Source of the DNA: Deltaproteobacteria bacterium HGW-Deltaproteobacteria-4
Lineage (GTDB): Bacteria; Desulfobacterota; Desulfuromonadia; Desulfuromonadales; UBA2197
DNA length: 64,000 bases
Assembly: GCA_002841765.1 (NCBI GenBank)
Contig: PHAV01000003.1
Span: 1 to 64,000 of the forward strand
Direction of reading: 5' to 3'
Below the pieces are notes generated by a model. The model ran no database searches. It saw only the letters and a program-made list of their open reading frames with translations, and was not told where the DNA came from. The translations under genes were made by a program, and so were the position numbers. Below, piece by piece: positions 18,343-26,850 of the stretch (position 1 is the first letter of the stretch; every line of letters begins with the position of its first letter).

Positions 18343-19500
18343 ATGAAAATTCTTTTGGTTTCACTCTTTCTCCCCCGGCAACAGGCCAATCACGCGGGGG
18401 GCCGTTATGTCTTTGAAATCCTGCGGCAGCTGGCCAAACATCATCAGGTCACCCTGGCGACCCGTTATGAGGCAGGCGAGGAAGGGGAGTTGGAGGCGCT
18501 GCGCCCGTGGTGTCGGGAGATTCATGCACAGTCTTATCCGGCCTTTGCGCAGCGGGGTGTGGTTGAAAAAGCACAGTTGATCGGCAGCTATCTGACCTTT
18601 AGCCGTTTTGCCGACACGTTGATCCGGGACGGCGATTTCGACCTGATCCAGGTGGAGTGGGTGGAGACGGCGTTTCTGATCGGTCGGCACAGCACCCCGA
18701 TGCTCCTTGATGCCCACGATGTCATGACCAAGCCGGCGGCCCGGCGTTGGCGAGAGGCGCGCGGCCTGGGTCGCGTTATGGCTGGAGTCAAGTACCTGTT
18801 GACCCGGAGCGTTGAGCGGTGGATCGTCGGCCGCTTCGACGCGGTGCTGACCGTTTCGGACTTCGACCGTGGCTACCTCGAAGCGATGGCGGTCAAGACG
18901 AGAGTGCGGACCGTGCCGATTCCGGCCGGACTCGACCTGACGGAGCGCGCTTTTTTGCCGGTACCGGGGACGATTCTTTTTCTCGCGTCGTACCGCCACC
19001 ATCGCACCAATATCGATTCGGCCCTGTGGCTGGCGCAGGAGGTTCTCCCCCGGGTCAGGGAGCAGGTGCCGGAGGCTCGGCTGATTCTGGCCGGTTATGG
19101 TCCGCCCGCCGAGCTGTTGCAACTGGCGGAAGCGGATCCCTGCATCACCGTCCCCGGTTTTGTCGAGGATCTGGATCGCTGCTACAAGGAGGCGGCCCTC
19201 TTTGCCGCGCCGATCCTCACCGGCGGTGGCATGATCGTCAAGATTCTCGATGCCTTGGCCGCCGGCCGCCCGGTGGTGACGACTCCCTTCGGCAATGAAG
19301 GGGTCGGGGCGGAATCCGGCCGGGATCTTTTGGTGGTCGATACGGCCAAAGATTTTGCCGATGCTTTGGTGCATCTGCTGCGCAGCCCTGAACTGGCTGA
19401 GCGTTTGGGTGCAGAGGGCAAAGCCTTTGTCGCGCGTCGTTATTCTCCGGCGGTGTTGCTGGCACAGCTGGAGAGTGTGTATGCGGAGGTTGTGAGCTGA
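18343..19500 (+). CDS. Glycosyltransferase family 4
   Basis: A 385-aa GT-B enzyme. It starts KILLVSLFLPRQQANHAGGR, has the inter-domain segment FLASYRHHRTNIDSALWLAQ, and the donor-site region APILTGGGMIVKILDALAAG followed by RPVVTTPFGNEGV. It uses a nucleotide sugar, possibly GDP-mannose or GDP-fucose since the genes for these follow. The acceptor is unknown. It is the last glycosyltransferase before the GDP-sugar genes. Confidence 0.92.
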   Translation: MKILLVSLFLPRQQANHAGGRYVFEILRQLAKHHQVTLATRYEAGEEGELEALRPWCREIHAQSYPAFAQRGVVEKAQLIGSYLTFSRFADTLIRDGDFDLIQVEWVETAFLIGRHSTPMLLDAHDVMTKPAARRWREARGLGRVMAGVKYLLTRSVERWIVGRFDAVLTVSDFDRGYLEAMAVKTRVRTVPIPAGLDLTERAFLPVPGTILFLASYRHHRTNIDSALWLAQEVLPRVREQVPEARLILAGYGPPAELLQLAEADPCITVPGFVEDLDRCYKEAALFAAPILTGGGMIVKILDALAAGRPVVTTPFGNEGVGAESGRDLLVVDTAKDFADALVHLLRSPELAERLGAEGKAFVARRYSPAVLLAQLESVYAEVVS

Positions 19501-19505
19501 AGGCC

Positions 19506-19527
19506 GGGAAGCGGTGAACGGTGAACG
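19506..19527 (+). repeat. Short heptanucleotide repeat
   Basis: One GGGAAGC unit (19506-19512) and two GTGAACG units (19514-19520 and 19521-19527) lie just after a stop codon. The seven-base period matches the other heptamer repeats of this region. Confidence 0.6.
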
Positions 19528-19694
19528 GGAATTCAGGGAGTAAACTTTGAATCGAAAAACCATTGCATTCGGGAGTTGTGAATTGATTTTCCTGATCCCT
19601 GTTCCCGGACCCCGGCCTTAAACTCTTTGCGTCTTGAGTGCGCGCCGCGAACGGGCGGTGAAAAAATTATTACTTGAATGAAAGGTATGTTTTT

Positions 19695-20819
19695 ATGTCG
19701 AAAGTTGCACTGATCACTGGCATCACCGGCCAGGACGGCGCCTATTTGGCGGAATTCCTCCTCAGAAAGGGGTATATCGTCCACGGCGTCAAACGCCGCG
19801 CCTCCCTCTTCAATACCGATCGCATCGACCATCTTTACCAGGATCCGCACATTGAAAATCGTAACTTTATCCTCCACTACGGCGATCTCACCGACTCCAC
19901 CAACCTGATCCGCATCATCCAGCAGGTGCAGCCGGACGAGATTTACAACCTCGCGGCGATGTCGCATGTGGCGGTCTCTTTCGAAACCCCGGAGTACACC
20001 GCCAATGCCGACGGCATCGGCACGCTGCGTATTCTGGAGGCGATCCGTATCCTCGGGCTGGAGAGTAAGACCCGCTTTTATCAGGCTTCGACCTCGGAGC
20101 TCTACGGCCTGGTGCAGGAGACTCCGCAGAAGGAGACGACCCCTTTTTATCCCCGTTCGCCTTATGCGGTGGCCAAGCTCTACGGCTACTGGATCACCGT
20201 CAACTACCGCGAAGCCTACGGCCTCTACGCCTGCAACGGCATCCTCTTCAACCACGAATCGCCGGTGCGCGGCGAGACCTTCGTTACCCGCAAGATCACC
20301 CGCGCCATTGCCCGGATTGCTCTCGGCCTGCAGGACTGCGTCTATCTCGGCAACATGAACGCGCTGCGCGACTGGGGCCATGCCCGCGATTATGTCGAGA
20401 TGCAGTGGCTGATGCTGCAGCAGGAGAAGGCGGAGGATTATGTCATCGCCACCGGCGTGCAGTATTCGGTGCGCGATTTTGTCGATGCGGCGGCGGCGGA
20501 ATTAGGGGTCAAGCTGCGCTGGCAGGGGGAAGGGCTCGATGAGGTCGGCATTGTCGATGACCTGTCCGGATTCGAAATCCAAAATACAAAATTGAAAATC
20601 GGTGACGTTATTTCCCGGGTCGATCCCCGGTACTTCCGTCCCACTGAGGTCGAAACCCTGCTCGGTGATCCGACCAAGGCCCGGGAGAAACTGGGCTGGA
20701 CGCCGACCACCACCTTTGCCGAGCTGGTGCGGGAGATGATCCTCTCCGATCTCGAAGGGGCAAAGCGTGATGAGCTGTGCCGTTCGCACGGTTTTAATAC
20801 CTTCGATTATCACGAATAG
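19695..20819 (+). CDS. gmd: GDP-mannose 4,6-dehydratase
   Basis: A 374-aa short-chain dehydrogenase that turns GDP-D-mannose into GDP-4-keto-6-deoxy-D-mannose, the first committed step to GDP-L-fucose. It has the NADP-binding loop [26 protein letters not shown] with the catalytic Thr/Glu region, [10 protein letters not shown] with the Tyr-x3-Lys pair, [16 protein letters not shown], and [23 protein letters not shown] 19695 is preferred over 19674 because it starts the conserved fold at once. An AT-rich patch (20568-20600) encodes residues that differ from the usual family sequence. fcl follows. Confidence 0.97.
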   Translation: MSKVALITGITGQDGAYLAEFLLRKGYIVHGVKRRASLFNTDRIDHLYQDPHIENRNFILHYGDLTDSTNLIRIIQQVQPDEIYNLAAMSHVAVSFETPEYTANADGIGTLRILEAIRILGLESKTRFYQASTSELYGLVQETPQKETTPFYPRSPYAVAKLYGYWITVNYREAYGLYACNGILFNHESPVRGETFVTRKITRAIARIALGLQDCVYLGNMNALRDWGHARDYVEMQWLMLQQEKAEDYVIATGVQYSVRDFVDAAAAELGVKLRWQGEGLDEVGIVDDLSGFEIQNTKLKIGDVISRVDPRYFRPTEVETLLGDPTKAREKLGWTPTTTFAELVREMILSDLEGAKRDELCRSHGFNTFDYHE

Positions 20820-20834
20820 TCTTCAGGGCTTTTT

Positions 20835-20941
20835 ACCACAGAGAACACCGAGGACACCGAGAAGAACAGAGTGATGATTTTCCGGATCAAGATTTTATGC
20901 TGCAAACGCTTTTCTCCGTGAACTCTGTGTCCTCTGTGGTG
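20835..20941. repeat. Solo CACNGAG inverted-iteron repeat
   Basis: The left arm has three CACAGAG/CACCGAG heptamers spaced exactly nine bases apart. The right arm carries the same on the opposite strand (CACAGAG, CACAGAG, CACGGAG at nine-base spacing). The core is about 45 bases and holds no gene. It occupies most of the space between gmd and fcl. It belongs to the same family as 24693-25431. Confidence 0.88.
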
Positions 20942-20979
20942 AATAAGGTTCGGCATTTCCTTCAATTAAAGGCACTCCC

Positions 20980-21954
20980 ATGGAAAAGAACGCGAAAATT
21001 TTTGTTGCCGGGTCACAGGGGCTGGTCGGCTCTGCGCTGGTGCGGCGGCTGCGGCACGAAGGATTCAGCAATCTGCTTTTGCCGGAGATCGACCAACTCG
21101 ATCTGACCGATCAGGTCGCGGTTCGCCACTTCTTCCTCGCCGAGCGCCCTGACTATGTCATCCTGGCGGCGGCCAAGGTCGGCGGTATTCATGCGAACAA
21201 TACCTATCCGGCGGACTTCATCTATCTCAACCTGATGATCCAGAACAACGTCATCCATCAGGCCTTTGAGGTCAAGGTGAAGCGCCTCCTTTTCCTCGGA
21301 TCCTCCTGCATCTATCCGCAGCTGGCACCGCAGCCGCTGAAGGAAGAGTACCTGCTGACCGGGCCCCTGGAGCCGACCAACGAACCCTACGCCCTGGCCA
21401 AGATCGCCGGTCTGAAGATGTGCGAGTCGTACAACCGCCAGTACGGCACCCGCTTTGTAGCAGTGATGCCGACCAACCTTTACGGACCGGGAGACAACTT
21501 CCACCCGGAAAACTCCCACGTTATGCCGGCGCTGATCCGCCGCTTGCACGCTGCCACGCAGGCGCAGCTCCCCGAGGTGGTGGTCTGGGGGACGGGGACG
21601 CCGATGCGGGAATTCCTGTACGTCGACGACATGGCGGCCGGCAGCCTCTTTGTCCTCAACCTCCCTGATGAGGTTCTCGGGCCGGAGCTTTGTGCTTATC
21701 CGAAACCGAACTTTGTTAATCTCGGCACCGGCACCGATGTCACCATCCGCGAGCTGGCCGAGACGATCCAGGCGGTGGTCGGCTATCAGGGCAAGCTGGT
21801 CTTTGATGCTTCGAAACCGGATGGCACGCCGCGCAAACTCCTGGATGTTTCGCGATTGAAGAGCTTGGGATGGGAAGCCCAGACGGCGTTGCGGGACGGA
21901 GTGGAGCGGACCTATCAATGGTTTTTGGCGCATCAGCAGGATTTTCGCGGCTGA
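20980..21954 (+). CDS. fcl: GDP-L-fucose synthase
   Basis: A 324-aa NADPH-dependent epimerase/reductase (WcaG) that completes GDP-L-fucose synthesis from the Gmd product. It has [17 protein letters not shown] at the start, [20 protein letters not shown] with the catalytic Ser, [10 protein letters not shown] with Tyr-x3-Lys, and [20 protein letters not shown]. Length and motifs are normal for the family. It is preceded by a solo repeat and followed by the long repeat array, so it may be transcribed separately from manC. Confidence 0.96.
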   Translation: MEKNAKIFVAGSQGLVGSALVRRLRHEGFSNLLLPEIDQLDLTDQVAVRHFFLAERPDYVILAAAKVGGIHANNTYPADFIYLNLMIQNNVIHQAFEVKVKRLLFLGSSCIYPQLAPQPLKEEYLLTGPLEPTNEPYALAKIAGLKMCESYNRQYGTRFVAVMPTNLYGPGDNFHPENSHVMPALIRRLHAATQAQLPEVVVWGTGTPMREFLYVDDMAAGSLFVLNLPDEVLGPELCAYPKPNFVNLGTGTDVTIRELAETIQAVVGYQGKLVFDASKPDGTPRKLLDVSRLKSLGWEAQTALRDGVERTYQWFLAHQQDFRG

Positions 21955-22043
21955 TTTTTGTTGTCAAAGGCGGGCGACGAAGGCTTTGGCTCTCTGCGGG
22001 AAAGAAGGGAGGGTAGCTATGGCCAGAAATCTCGGGGCATTTG

Positions 22044-22171
22044 TCCACGAAATGGCACGAAGTTTTACAAAAAAAGGCTAAGGGACAAGAGCGTTAGCAG
22101 CTTTTGGTGTTAAACCCGGATCACAAGTTTTTTTGACTTTCTTCGTGGCTCCTTTCGTGTGCCTTCGTGGA
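22044..22171. repeat. CACGAA inverted-iteron unit, copy A
   Basis: The left arm starts TCCACGAAATGGCACGAAG and the right arm is its rough reverse complement ending CCTTCGTGGA. The core contains GCTAA...TTAGC and GTTAAACCCGGATCA. It is the first unit of an array that fills 22044-23154. The third iteron of its left arm is mutated (TTACAAAA). Confidence 0.9.
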
Positions 22172-22190
22172 AGAGATCAAAGGCATTTTG

Positions 22191-22316
22191 TCCACGAAAT
22201 GACACGAATTTTCACGAAAAAGGCTAAGTCATAAGAGCATTAGCAGCTTTTGGTGTTAAACCCGGATCACAGGTTTTTTTGACTTTTTCGTGGCTCCTTT
22301 CGTGTGCCTTCGTGGA
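22191..22316. repeat. CACGAA inverted-iteron unit, copy B
   Basis: A 126-bp unit starting 147 bases after copy A. The left arm has CACGAA three times at ten-base spacing. The inner GCTAA...TTAGC is kept. There is no coding capacity. Confidence 0.9.
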
Positions 22317-22334
22317 TAAGATCAAGAGCATTTG

Positions 22335-22866
22335 TCCACGAAATGACACGAATTTTCACGAAAAGGCTAATGCATAAGAGCGTTAGCAACGTGGAAACGA
22401 AGTTCTTGACTTCAGAGGAGGGGGAAATGGATTTACTGCTGAAAAACGAGGTCTTTGCAATTATCGGTGCAGCAATGGAGGTTCACCACGAGTTGGGGCC
22501 GGGTTTTCTTGAGGCGGTTTATCAAGAGGCAATGGAAGTGGAGTTGGAGGAAAGAGGAATACCCTTCAGCGCCCAAAAAAACTTGCCGATCTGGTATAAA
22601 GAACGCCCCTTGAAAAAGGAGTATGTTGCTGATCTTCACTGCTACGGACAAATCATCGTCGAACTCAAGGCGCTCGATCGACTCGGGGGCAAGGAGCAGG
22701 CGCAATTACTCAACTATCTGCATGCATCCCGTTCAGCGGTGGGGCTCGTGATTAACTTCGGCAGTCACGGGCAGCTCGAATGGAAGCGTTTTGTGCTTTG
22801 ATCCACGAAGGTTAAAACCTGGAGTCTTGGACTTCTTCGTGTGCCCCTTTCGTGTGCCTTCGTGGA
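22335..22866 (+). mobile_element. CACGAA inverted-iteron unit carrying a GxxExxY gene (copy C)
   Basis: The left arm (22335-22388) and right arm (about 22836-22866) are the same as in copies A, B, D and E. The short core between GTTAGCA and GTTAAACC is replaced by a complete 124-aa gene. Copy B starts 144 bases before it and copy D lies 18 bases after it, so the whole is one tandem array. The layout suggests either a gene-bearing parent element with gene-less derivatives, or a gene inserted in a repeat. Mobility is inferred, not shown. Confidence 0.75.
22427..22801 (+). CDS. GxxExxY protein (PD-(D/E)XK nuclease-like)
   Basis: A 124-aa protein of the GxxExxY family (PDDEXK_3 type). The naming motif is GFLEAVY at about residues 26-32. 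The core that resembles PD-(D/E)XK nucleases is ADLHCYGQIIVELKAL, giving D-x(n)-E-x-K, followed by QAQLLNYLHAS and GLVINFGS. No biochemical role is established for the family as far as I know. ATG 22427 follows GAGGAGGGGG; upstream in-frame ATGs lie in repeat sequence. The gene sits exactly between the arms of a repeat unit, and a second 124-aa member sits the same way in another repeat family at 24969. Confidence 0.88.
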   Translation: MDLLLKNEVFAIIGAAMEVHHELGPGFLEAVYQEAMEVELEERGIPFSAQKNLPIWYKERPLKKEYVADLHCYGQIIVELKALDRLGGKEQAQLLNYLHASRSAVGLVINFGSHGQLEWKRFVL

Positions 22867-22884
22867 AGAGATCAAGAGCATTTG

Positions 22885-23010
22885 TCCACGAAATGGCACG
22901 AAGTTTCACGAAAAAAGACTAAGGAATAAGAGCGTTAGCAGCTTCTTGTGTTAAACCCTGATCTCAGTTTTTTTGCCTTCTTAGTGGCCCCTTTCGTGTG
23001 CCTTCGTGGA
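22885..23010. repeat. CACGAA inverted-iteron unit, copy D
   Basis: A 126-bp unit with CACGAA three times at ten-base spacing in the left arm and inverted iterons in the right arm. One right-arm iteron is changed (TTAGTGG for TTCGTGG). It is very close in sequence to copy E. Confidence 0.9.
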
Positions 23011-23028
23011 TAAGATCAAGAGCATTTG

Positions 23029-23154
23029 TCCACGAAATGGCACGAAGTTTCACGAAAAAATGCTAAGAAATAAGAGCGTTAGCAGCTTCTTGTGTTAAAC
23101 CCTGATCTCAGTTTTTTTGCCTTCTTCGTGGCCCTTTTCGTGTGCCTTCGTGGA
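23029..23154. repeat. CACGAA inverted-iteron unit, copy E
   Basis: A 126-bp unit starting 144 bases after copy D. Its right flank (23155-23193, including GGCATTTGAAAGGTGGGCTG) recurs to the right of the solo copy at 26851-26976, so this flank may be part of the array's own boundary. Confidence 0.9.
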
Positions 23155-23226
23155 TGAGATCAACGGCATTTGAAAGGTGGGCTGCGGTAGAACACCTACG
23201 ATTTATTTAATTGAATGGAGGTTTTT

Positions 23227-24681
23227 ATGATCGTCCCCTTGATCCTTTCCGGCGGCTCCGGCACCCGGCTCTGGCCCTTGTCGCGGGAGATGTACCCGAA
23301 GCAGCTGCTCCCTCTGGTGGGGAATCAGACTATGCTGCAGAACACCATCACCCGCCTTGCCGATGTTGCCGGGTTGGCGAGCCCGATCGTCGTCTGTAAC
23401 GAAAATCACCGTTTTCTGGTCGCCGAACAACTGCGCCAGGTCGATAGCTGCCCTACGGCGATTATCCTTGAGCCGGCCGGCCGCAATACCGCTCCGGCGG
23501 TGGCGGTGGCGGCGTTGCGGGCCCTGGCGACCGGGGATGATCCGCTGCTGCTGGTGCTGCCGGCGGATCATGTGATCAAGGATGCAACGACCCTGTGCCG
23601 GACAGTTGAAGCGGCAATCCCCCACGCCCGGGCCGGCAAGCTGATCACCTTCGGCGTTGTCCCCACCGGCCCCGAGACCGGCTACGGCTACATCAAAGCC
23701 GGCGCCGCGCTATCAGATTCTCCGATCCCCGATTCCCGATCCCCGATTCCCGATCCCCGAATCCCGGCCTTTAGCGTCAGCCAGTTCGTCGAGAAACCCG
23801 ACCTGGCCACGGCGCAGGGGTATGTTGCTTCGGGCGAATATTACTGGAACAGCGGCATGTTCCTGTTTCAGGCTTCCCGCTATCTGCAGGAGCTGGAGAA
23901 GTTCTCCCCGGCGATGGTGGCGGCCTGCCGGCTGGCCTGCGACGGGGCGAAGGCGGATCTCGACTTTGTCCGCCTGGACGCGGACGCCTTTGCCCGCTGC
24001 CCGAGCGACTCGATCGATTACGCGGTGATGGAGAAGACCGCTGCGGCGGTGATCATCCCTTTGAATGCCGGCTGGAGCGATGTCGGTTCGTGGTCGGCCT
24101 TGTGGGAGGTCGGCGAGCTGGATGCGCAGGGGAACCTCCTTTACGGCGATGTCCTGACCAAGGATGTCAAAAACTGTTATCTGCATGCCGAAAGCCGGAT
24201 GGTGGCGGCGGTGGGGATCAGCGATCATGTGGTGGTGGAGACCGCGGATGCGGTGTTGGTCGTCCACAAGGACAAGGTGCAGGACGTCAAGGAGATTGTG
24301 CAGCAGTTGAAGTTGCAGAGCCGCAGTGAAGCGATCCTGCACCGGCGCGTTGCCCGTCCCTGGGGTTCGTATGAGTGCATCGACAGTGCGGAACGCTTCC
24401 AGGTCAAGCGGATCATCGTCAAGCCCGGCGCCACCTTGTCGCTGCAGATGCATCACCATCGCGCCGAGCACTGGATCGTTGTCTGCGGCACGGCGGCCAT
24501 TACCCGCGGCGAGGAGACCTTTATCCTGTCGGAAAATCAGTCGACCTACATCCCCCTGGGCGTCAGCCATCGCCTCGAAAATCCCGGCAAGATCCCGCTG
24601 GAGCTGATTGAAGTGCAGTCAGGAAGTTATCTCGGAGAGGATGACATCGTCCGCTTCGAAGATGTTTACGGGCGGAGTTGA
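23227..24681 (+). CDS. manC: Mannose-1-phosphate guanylyltransferase / mannose-6-phosphate isomerase
   Basis: A 484-aa two-domain enzyme. The N-terminal nucleotidyltransferase makes GDP-mannose: PLILSGGSGTRLWPLSREMY, LEPAGRNTAPA, VEKPDLATAQ, YYWNSGMFLF. The C-terminal cupin is a type II phosphomannose isomerase: RPWGSYECIDSAERFQVKRI, LSLQMHHHRAEHWIVV, STYIPLGVSHRLENPG. The ATG at 23227 follows GGAGG at 23216-23220; an ATG at 23215 overlaps that site and is unlikely. A run of six heptanucleotide repeats (23723-23764) is inserted in frame and adds about 14 residues before the VEKPD segment. Confidence 0.96.
   Translation: MIVPLILSGGSGTRLWPLSREMYPKQLLPLVGNQTMLQNTITRLADVAGLASPIVVCNENHRFLVAEQLRQVDSCPTAIILEPAGRNTAPAVAVAALRALATGDDPLLLVLPADHVIKDATTLCRTVEAAIPHARAGKLITFGVVPTGPETGYGYIKAGAALSDSPIPDSRSPIPDPRIPAFSVSQFVEKPDLATAQGYVASGEYYWNSGMFLFQASRYLQELEKFSPAMVAACRLACDGAKADLDFVRLDADAFARCPSDSIDYAVMEKTAAAVIIPLNAGWSDVGSWSALWEVGELDAQGNLLYGDVLTKDVKNCYLHAESRMVAAVGISDHVVVETADAVLVVHKDKVQDVKEIVQQLKLQSRSEAILHRRVARPWGSYECIDSAERFQVKRIIVKPGATLSLQMHHHRAEHWIVVCGTAAITRGEETFILSENQSTYIPLGVSHRLENPGKIPLELIEVQSGSYLGEDDIVRFEDVYGRS
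23723..23764 (+). repeat. Six in-frame CGATYCC heptamers inside manC
   Basis: CGATCCC and CGATTCC alternate for five units, followed by CGAATCC. At 42 bases the run is a multiple of three, so the frame is kept. It encodes a serine, proline, arginine and isoleucine-rich loop. Confidence 0.9.
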
Positions 24682-24692
24682 TGGACCGTTTG

Positions 24693-24796
24693 CACCACAG
24701 AGGTCACGGAGGGCACAGAGAAAGGCTGAGAAGAGCTGTTTTGATGGTTAAACCAATGCGGAATGCTCTTCTCGGTGTCCTCGGTGTCCTCGGTGG
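24693..24796. repeat. CACNGAG inverted-iteron unit, first tandem copy
   Basis: The left arm has CACAGAG, CACGGAG and CACAGAG at exact nine-base spacing. The right arm has CACCGAG three times at nine-base spacing on the minus strand. The core is GCTGAGAAGAGCTG and a GGTTAAACCAATGC stretch. No real gene is seen; the open frame across it is a by-product of the repeat. Confidence 0.9.
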
Positions 24797-24821
24797 AAAA
24801 AATGTTTTTAAAGGCGGTTTG

Positions 24822-24918
24822 CACCACAGAGGTCACGGAGGGCACAGAGAAAGGCTGAGAAGAGCTGTATTGATGGTTAAACCAATGCAGAATGCTCTTC
24901 TCGGTGTCCTCGGTGGTG
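24822..24918. repeat. CACNGAG inverted-iteron unit, second tandem copy
   Basis: It starts 129 bases after the first copy and is nearly identical in arms and core, with one right-arm iteron fewer. A poorer third copy with a gene in its core follows. Confidence 0.88.
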
Positions 24919-24928
24919 AAATGTTTTT

Positions 24929-25431
24929 TGAGGTCACGGAGGCCATAGAGAAAGGCTTGGAGGCGGGGATGACGGAGATCGATCCGATTACTGATAAGAT
25001 TATTTGTGCGGCGATCAGGGTGCATCGTGAGCTTGGTCCGGGGTTGTTGGAGTCAACTTATGAGGCCTGTTTAATTCATGAGTTGATCAATTTTGCTCTG
25101 GATTGTAAAAGACAGGTTGAGTTGCCGGTCATTTATCGCGGCGTGCATATTGATTGTGGTTATCGCCTTGATCTTCTCGTCGAAAACAAGGTGATCGTTG
25201 AACTGAAAGCGGTTGAGAAAATATTGCCGATCCATCGTGCACAGCTCCTTTCTTATTTGAAGTTATCCGGACAAAAGACCGGGTTACTAATCAATTTTAA
25301 CGTTGAACTGCTGAAATCAGGTATTGTCAGAATTTCCAATTAACAAATGGCAACAACTGAATTTTTATATTCGCTCTCTTTTTAAACAAAAAGCACGGTT
25401 TTCTCGGTGTCCTCGGTGCCCTCGGTGGTGC
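24929..25431 (+). mobile_element. CACNGAG inverted-iteron unit carrying a GxxExxY gene
   Basis: The left arm (24929-24956) keeps CACGGAG and a changed CATAGAG. The right arm (25396-25431) keeps CACCGAG, CACCGAG and CACCGAG inverted at nine-base spacing. A 124-aa GxxExxY gene lies between them. The design matches 22335-22866 although the iteron sequence differs. That it is a mobile unit is inference. Confidence 0.7.
24969..25343 (+). CDS. GxxExxY protein (PD-(D/E)XK nuclease-like)
   Basis: A 124-aa paralogue of the protein at 22427-22801. The motif is GLLESTY at about residues 27-33, and the nuclease-like core is YRLDLLVENKVIVELKAV, with D, E-x-K and then QLLSYLKLSG and GLLINF. The frame stays open upstream to 24678 through the repeats, but that part encodes only repeat-derived residues, so I chose ATG 24969, which gives the same length as the paralogue. 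No good ribosome-binding site is seen; GGAGGCGGGG lies close by. Function is unknown. Confidence 0.85.
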   Translation: MTEIDPITDKIICAAIRVHRELGPGLLESTYEACLIHELINFALDCKRQVELPVIYRGVHIDCGYRLDLLVENKVIVELKAVEKILPIHRAQLLSYLKLSGQKTGLLINFNVELLKSGIVRISN

Positions 25432-25444
25432 GAAAAGGATTTAT

Positions 25445-26797
25445 ATGAATCTGAATTGTTTCAAAGCTTACGACATCCGCGGGCGCATTCCTGACGAATT
25501 GAACGAAGAGATCGCCTATCGTATCGGCCGGGCTTATGCTCAATTTCTCCTGCCGCAGCGGGTGGTGGTCGGCCGGGATATCCGCTTGAGCAGCGCTGAA
25601 CTTTGTCGGGCGTTGACCGAGGGGCTGACCGACGGCGGGGTCGAGGTCTTTGATCTCGGACTGTGCGGGACGGAGGAGATCTACTTCGCAACCTTCAGCG
25701 CGGAGATGGACGGCGGGATTATGGTCACCGCCAGCCATAACCCCATGGACTACAACGGCATGAAGCTGGTGCGGGAGGGATCGAAGCCGATCAGCGGTGA
25801 TAACGGTCTCAATGAAATCCGCGATCTGGTCGCGGCGAAGGCTTTCCCGCCGGTGGTCGTCAAGGGGAGCGTACACCCCCTCAATGTCCAGGAAAAATAT
25901 ATCCAGCACCTCCTCGGTTACATCGATCCGCAGGAGTTGCGCCCTCTGAAGGTGGTGGTCAATGCCGGCAACGGCTGCGCCGGGCCGATTATCGACGAGC
26001 TGGCGCCGCACCTCCCCTTCGACTTTATCCGCGTTCACCATCAGCCGGACGGCACCTTTCCGCACGGCATTCCTAATCCCCTTTTGCCGGAAAACCGCAC
26101 GGCCACAGCGGAAGCGGTGCGCGCCCACGGGGCGGATGTCGGCATTGCCTGGGACGGCGACTTTGACCGCTGCTTCTTCTTTGATGCGCAGGGGGAGTTC
26201 ATCGAGGGTTATTATATTGTCGGCCTCCTGGCCACGGCCCTCCTTGTCCACCATCCTCGCGCCAGGATCATCCATGATCCGCGTTTGACCTGGAACACCA
26301 TCGAGATGGTCACGGCGGCGGGGGGGATTCCGGTGCAGAGCAAGACCGGCCATGCCTTCATCAAGGAACGGATGCGGGCGGAGGATGCGGTCTACGGCGG
26401 GGAGATGAGTGCGCACCATTACTTCCGCGACTTTGCTTATTGCGACAGCGGCATGATCCCCTGGCTGCTCGTCCTTGAAATCATCAGCCGCAGCGGCCAG
26501 CCGTTGTCTGCGCTGGTGGCGGAGCGGATGCGCCTCTTCCCGGCAAGTGGCGAGATCAACCGCCGCCTCGCCGACCCGGCGGCGGCGATTGCCCGGGTGG
26601 AGGCTCGCTTTGCTCCGGCGGCGCTGGCCATCGACCGCACTGACGGGTTGAGCGTGGAGTTTGCCGATTGGCGTTTCAATCTGCGCTCTTCCAATACCGA
26701 GCCGGTGCTGCGGCTTAATGTCGAAAGCCGGGGGGATGCCGGGCTGATGGCGGCGAAGACGGCGGAGCTTTTGGAGCTGATTGGTGATGAGGCGTGA
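25445..26797 (+). CDS. manB: Phosphomannomutase / phosphoglucomutase
   Basis: A 450-aa alpha-D-phosphohexomutase that interconverts mannose-6-phosphate and mannose-1-phosphate, feeding ManC. It has [15 protein letters not shown], the phosphoserine loop [15 protein letters not shown], the metal site [24 protein letters not shown], and the phosphate-binding loop [15 protein letters not shown]. The stop codon lies inside the first unit of a heptanucleotide repeat. The sequence could equally act on glucose phosphates; the neighbourhood favours mannose. Confidence 0.95.
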   Translation: MNLNCFKAYDIRGRIPDELNEEIAYRIGRAYAQFLLPQRVVVGRDIRLSSAELCRALTEGLTDGGVEVFDLGLCGTEEIYFATFSAEMDGGIMVTASHNPMDYNGMKLVREGSKPISGDNGLNEIRDLVAAKAFPPVVVKGSVHPLNVQEKYIQHLLGYIDPQELRPLKVVVNAGNGCAGPIIDELAPHLPFDFIRVHHQPDGTFPHGIPNPLLPENRTATAEAVRAHGADVGIAWDGDFDRCFFFDAQGEFIEGYYIVGLLATALLVHHPRARIIHDPRLTWNTIEMVTAAGGIPVQSKTGHAFIKERMRAEDAVYGGEMSAHHYFRDFAYCDSGMIPWLLVLEIISRSGQPLSALVAERMRLFPASGEINRRLADPAAAIARVEARFAPAALAIDRTDGLSVEFADWRFNLRSSNTEPVLRLNVESRGDAGLMAAKTAELLELIGDEA

Positions 26798-26828
26798 GGC
26801 GTGAGGCGTGAGGCGTGAGGCGTGAGGC
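26794..26828 (+). repeat. Five GTGAGGC heptamers at the manB stop codon
   Basis: Five perfect tandem copies with a partial unit before them. The manB stop codon (26795-26797) is inside the first unit, so changes in copy number would not alter the protein. Confidence 0.92.
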
Positions 26829-26850
26829 GTGAAAGGCCGGAAGGCATTTG

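Noticed and set aside
22044-23154. CRISPR-like array
   Set aside because: Repeats are regular, but units are about 126 bp with nearly identical 18-base linkers and internal symmetry. There are no unique spacers and no cas genes.
24678-24968. N-terminal extension of the second GxxExxY protein
   Set aside because: The frame is open, but it translates the repeat units (HHRGHGGHRERL twice). The 124-aa form from 24969 matches the paralogue in length.
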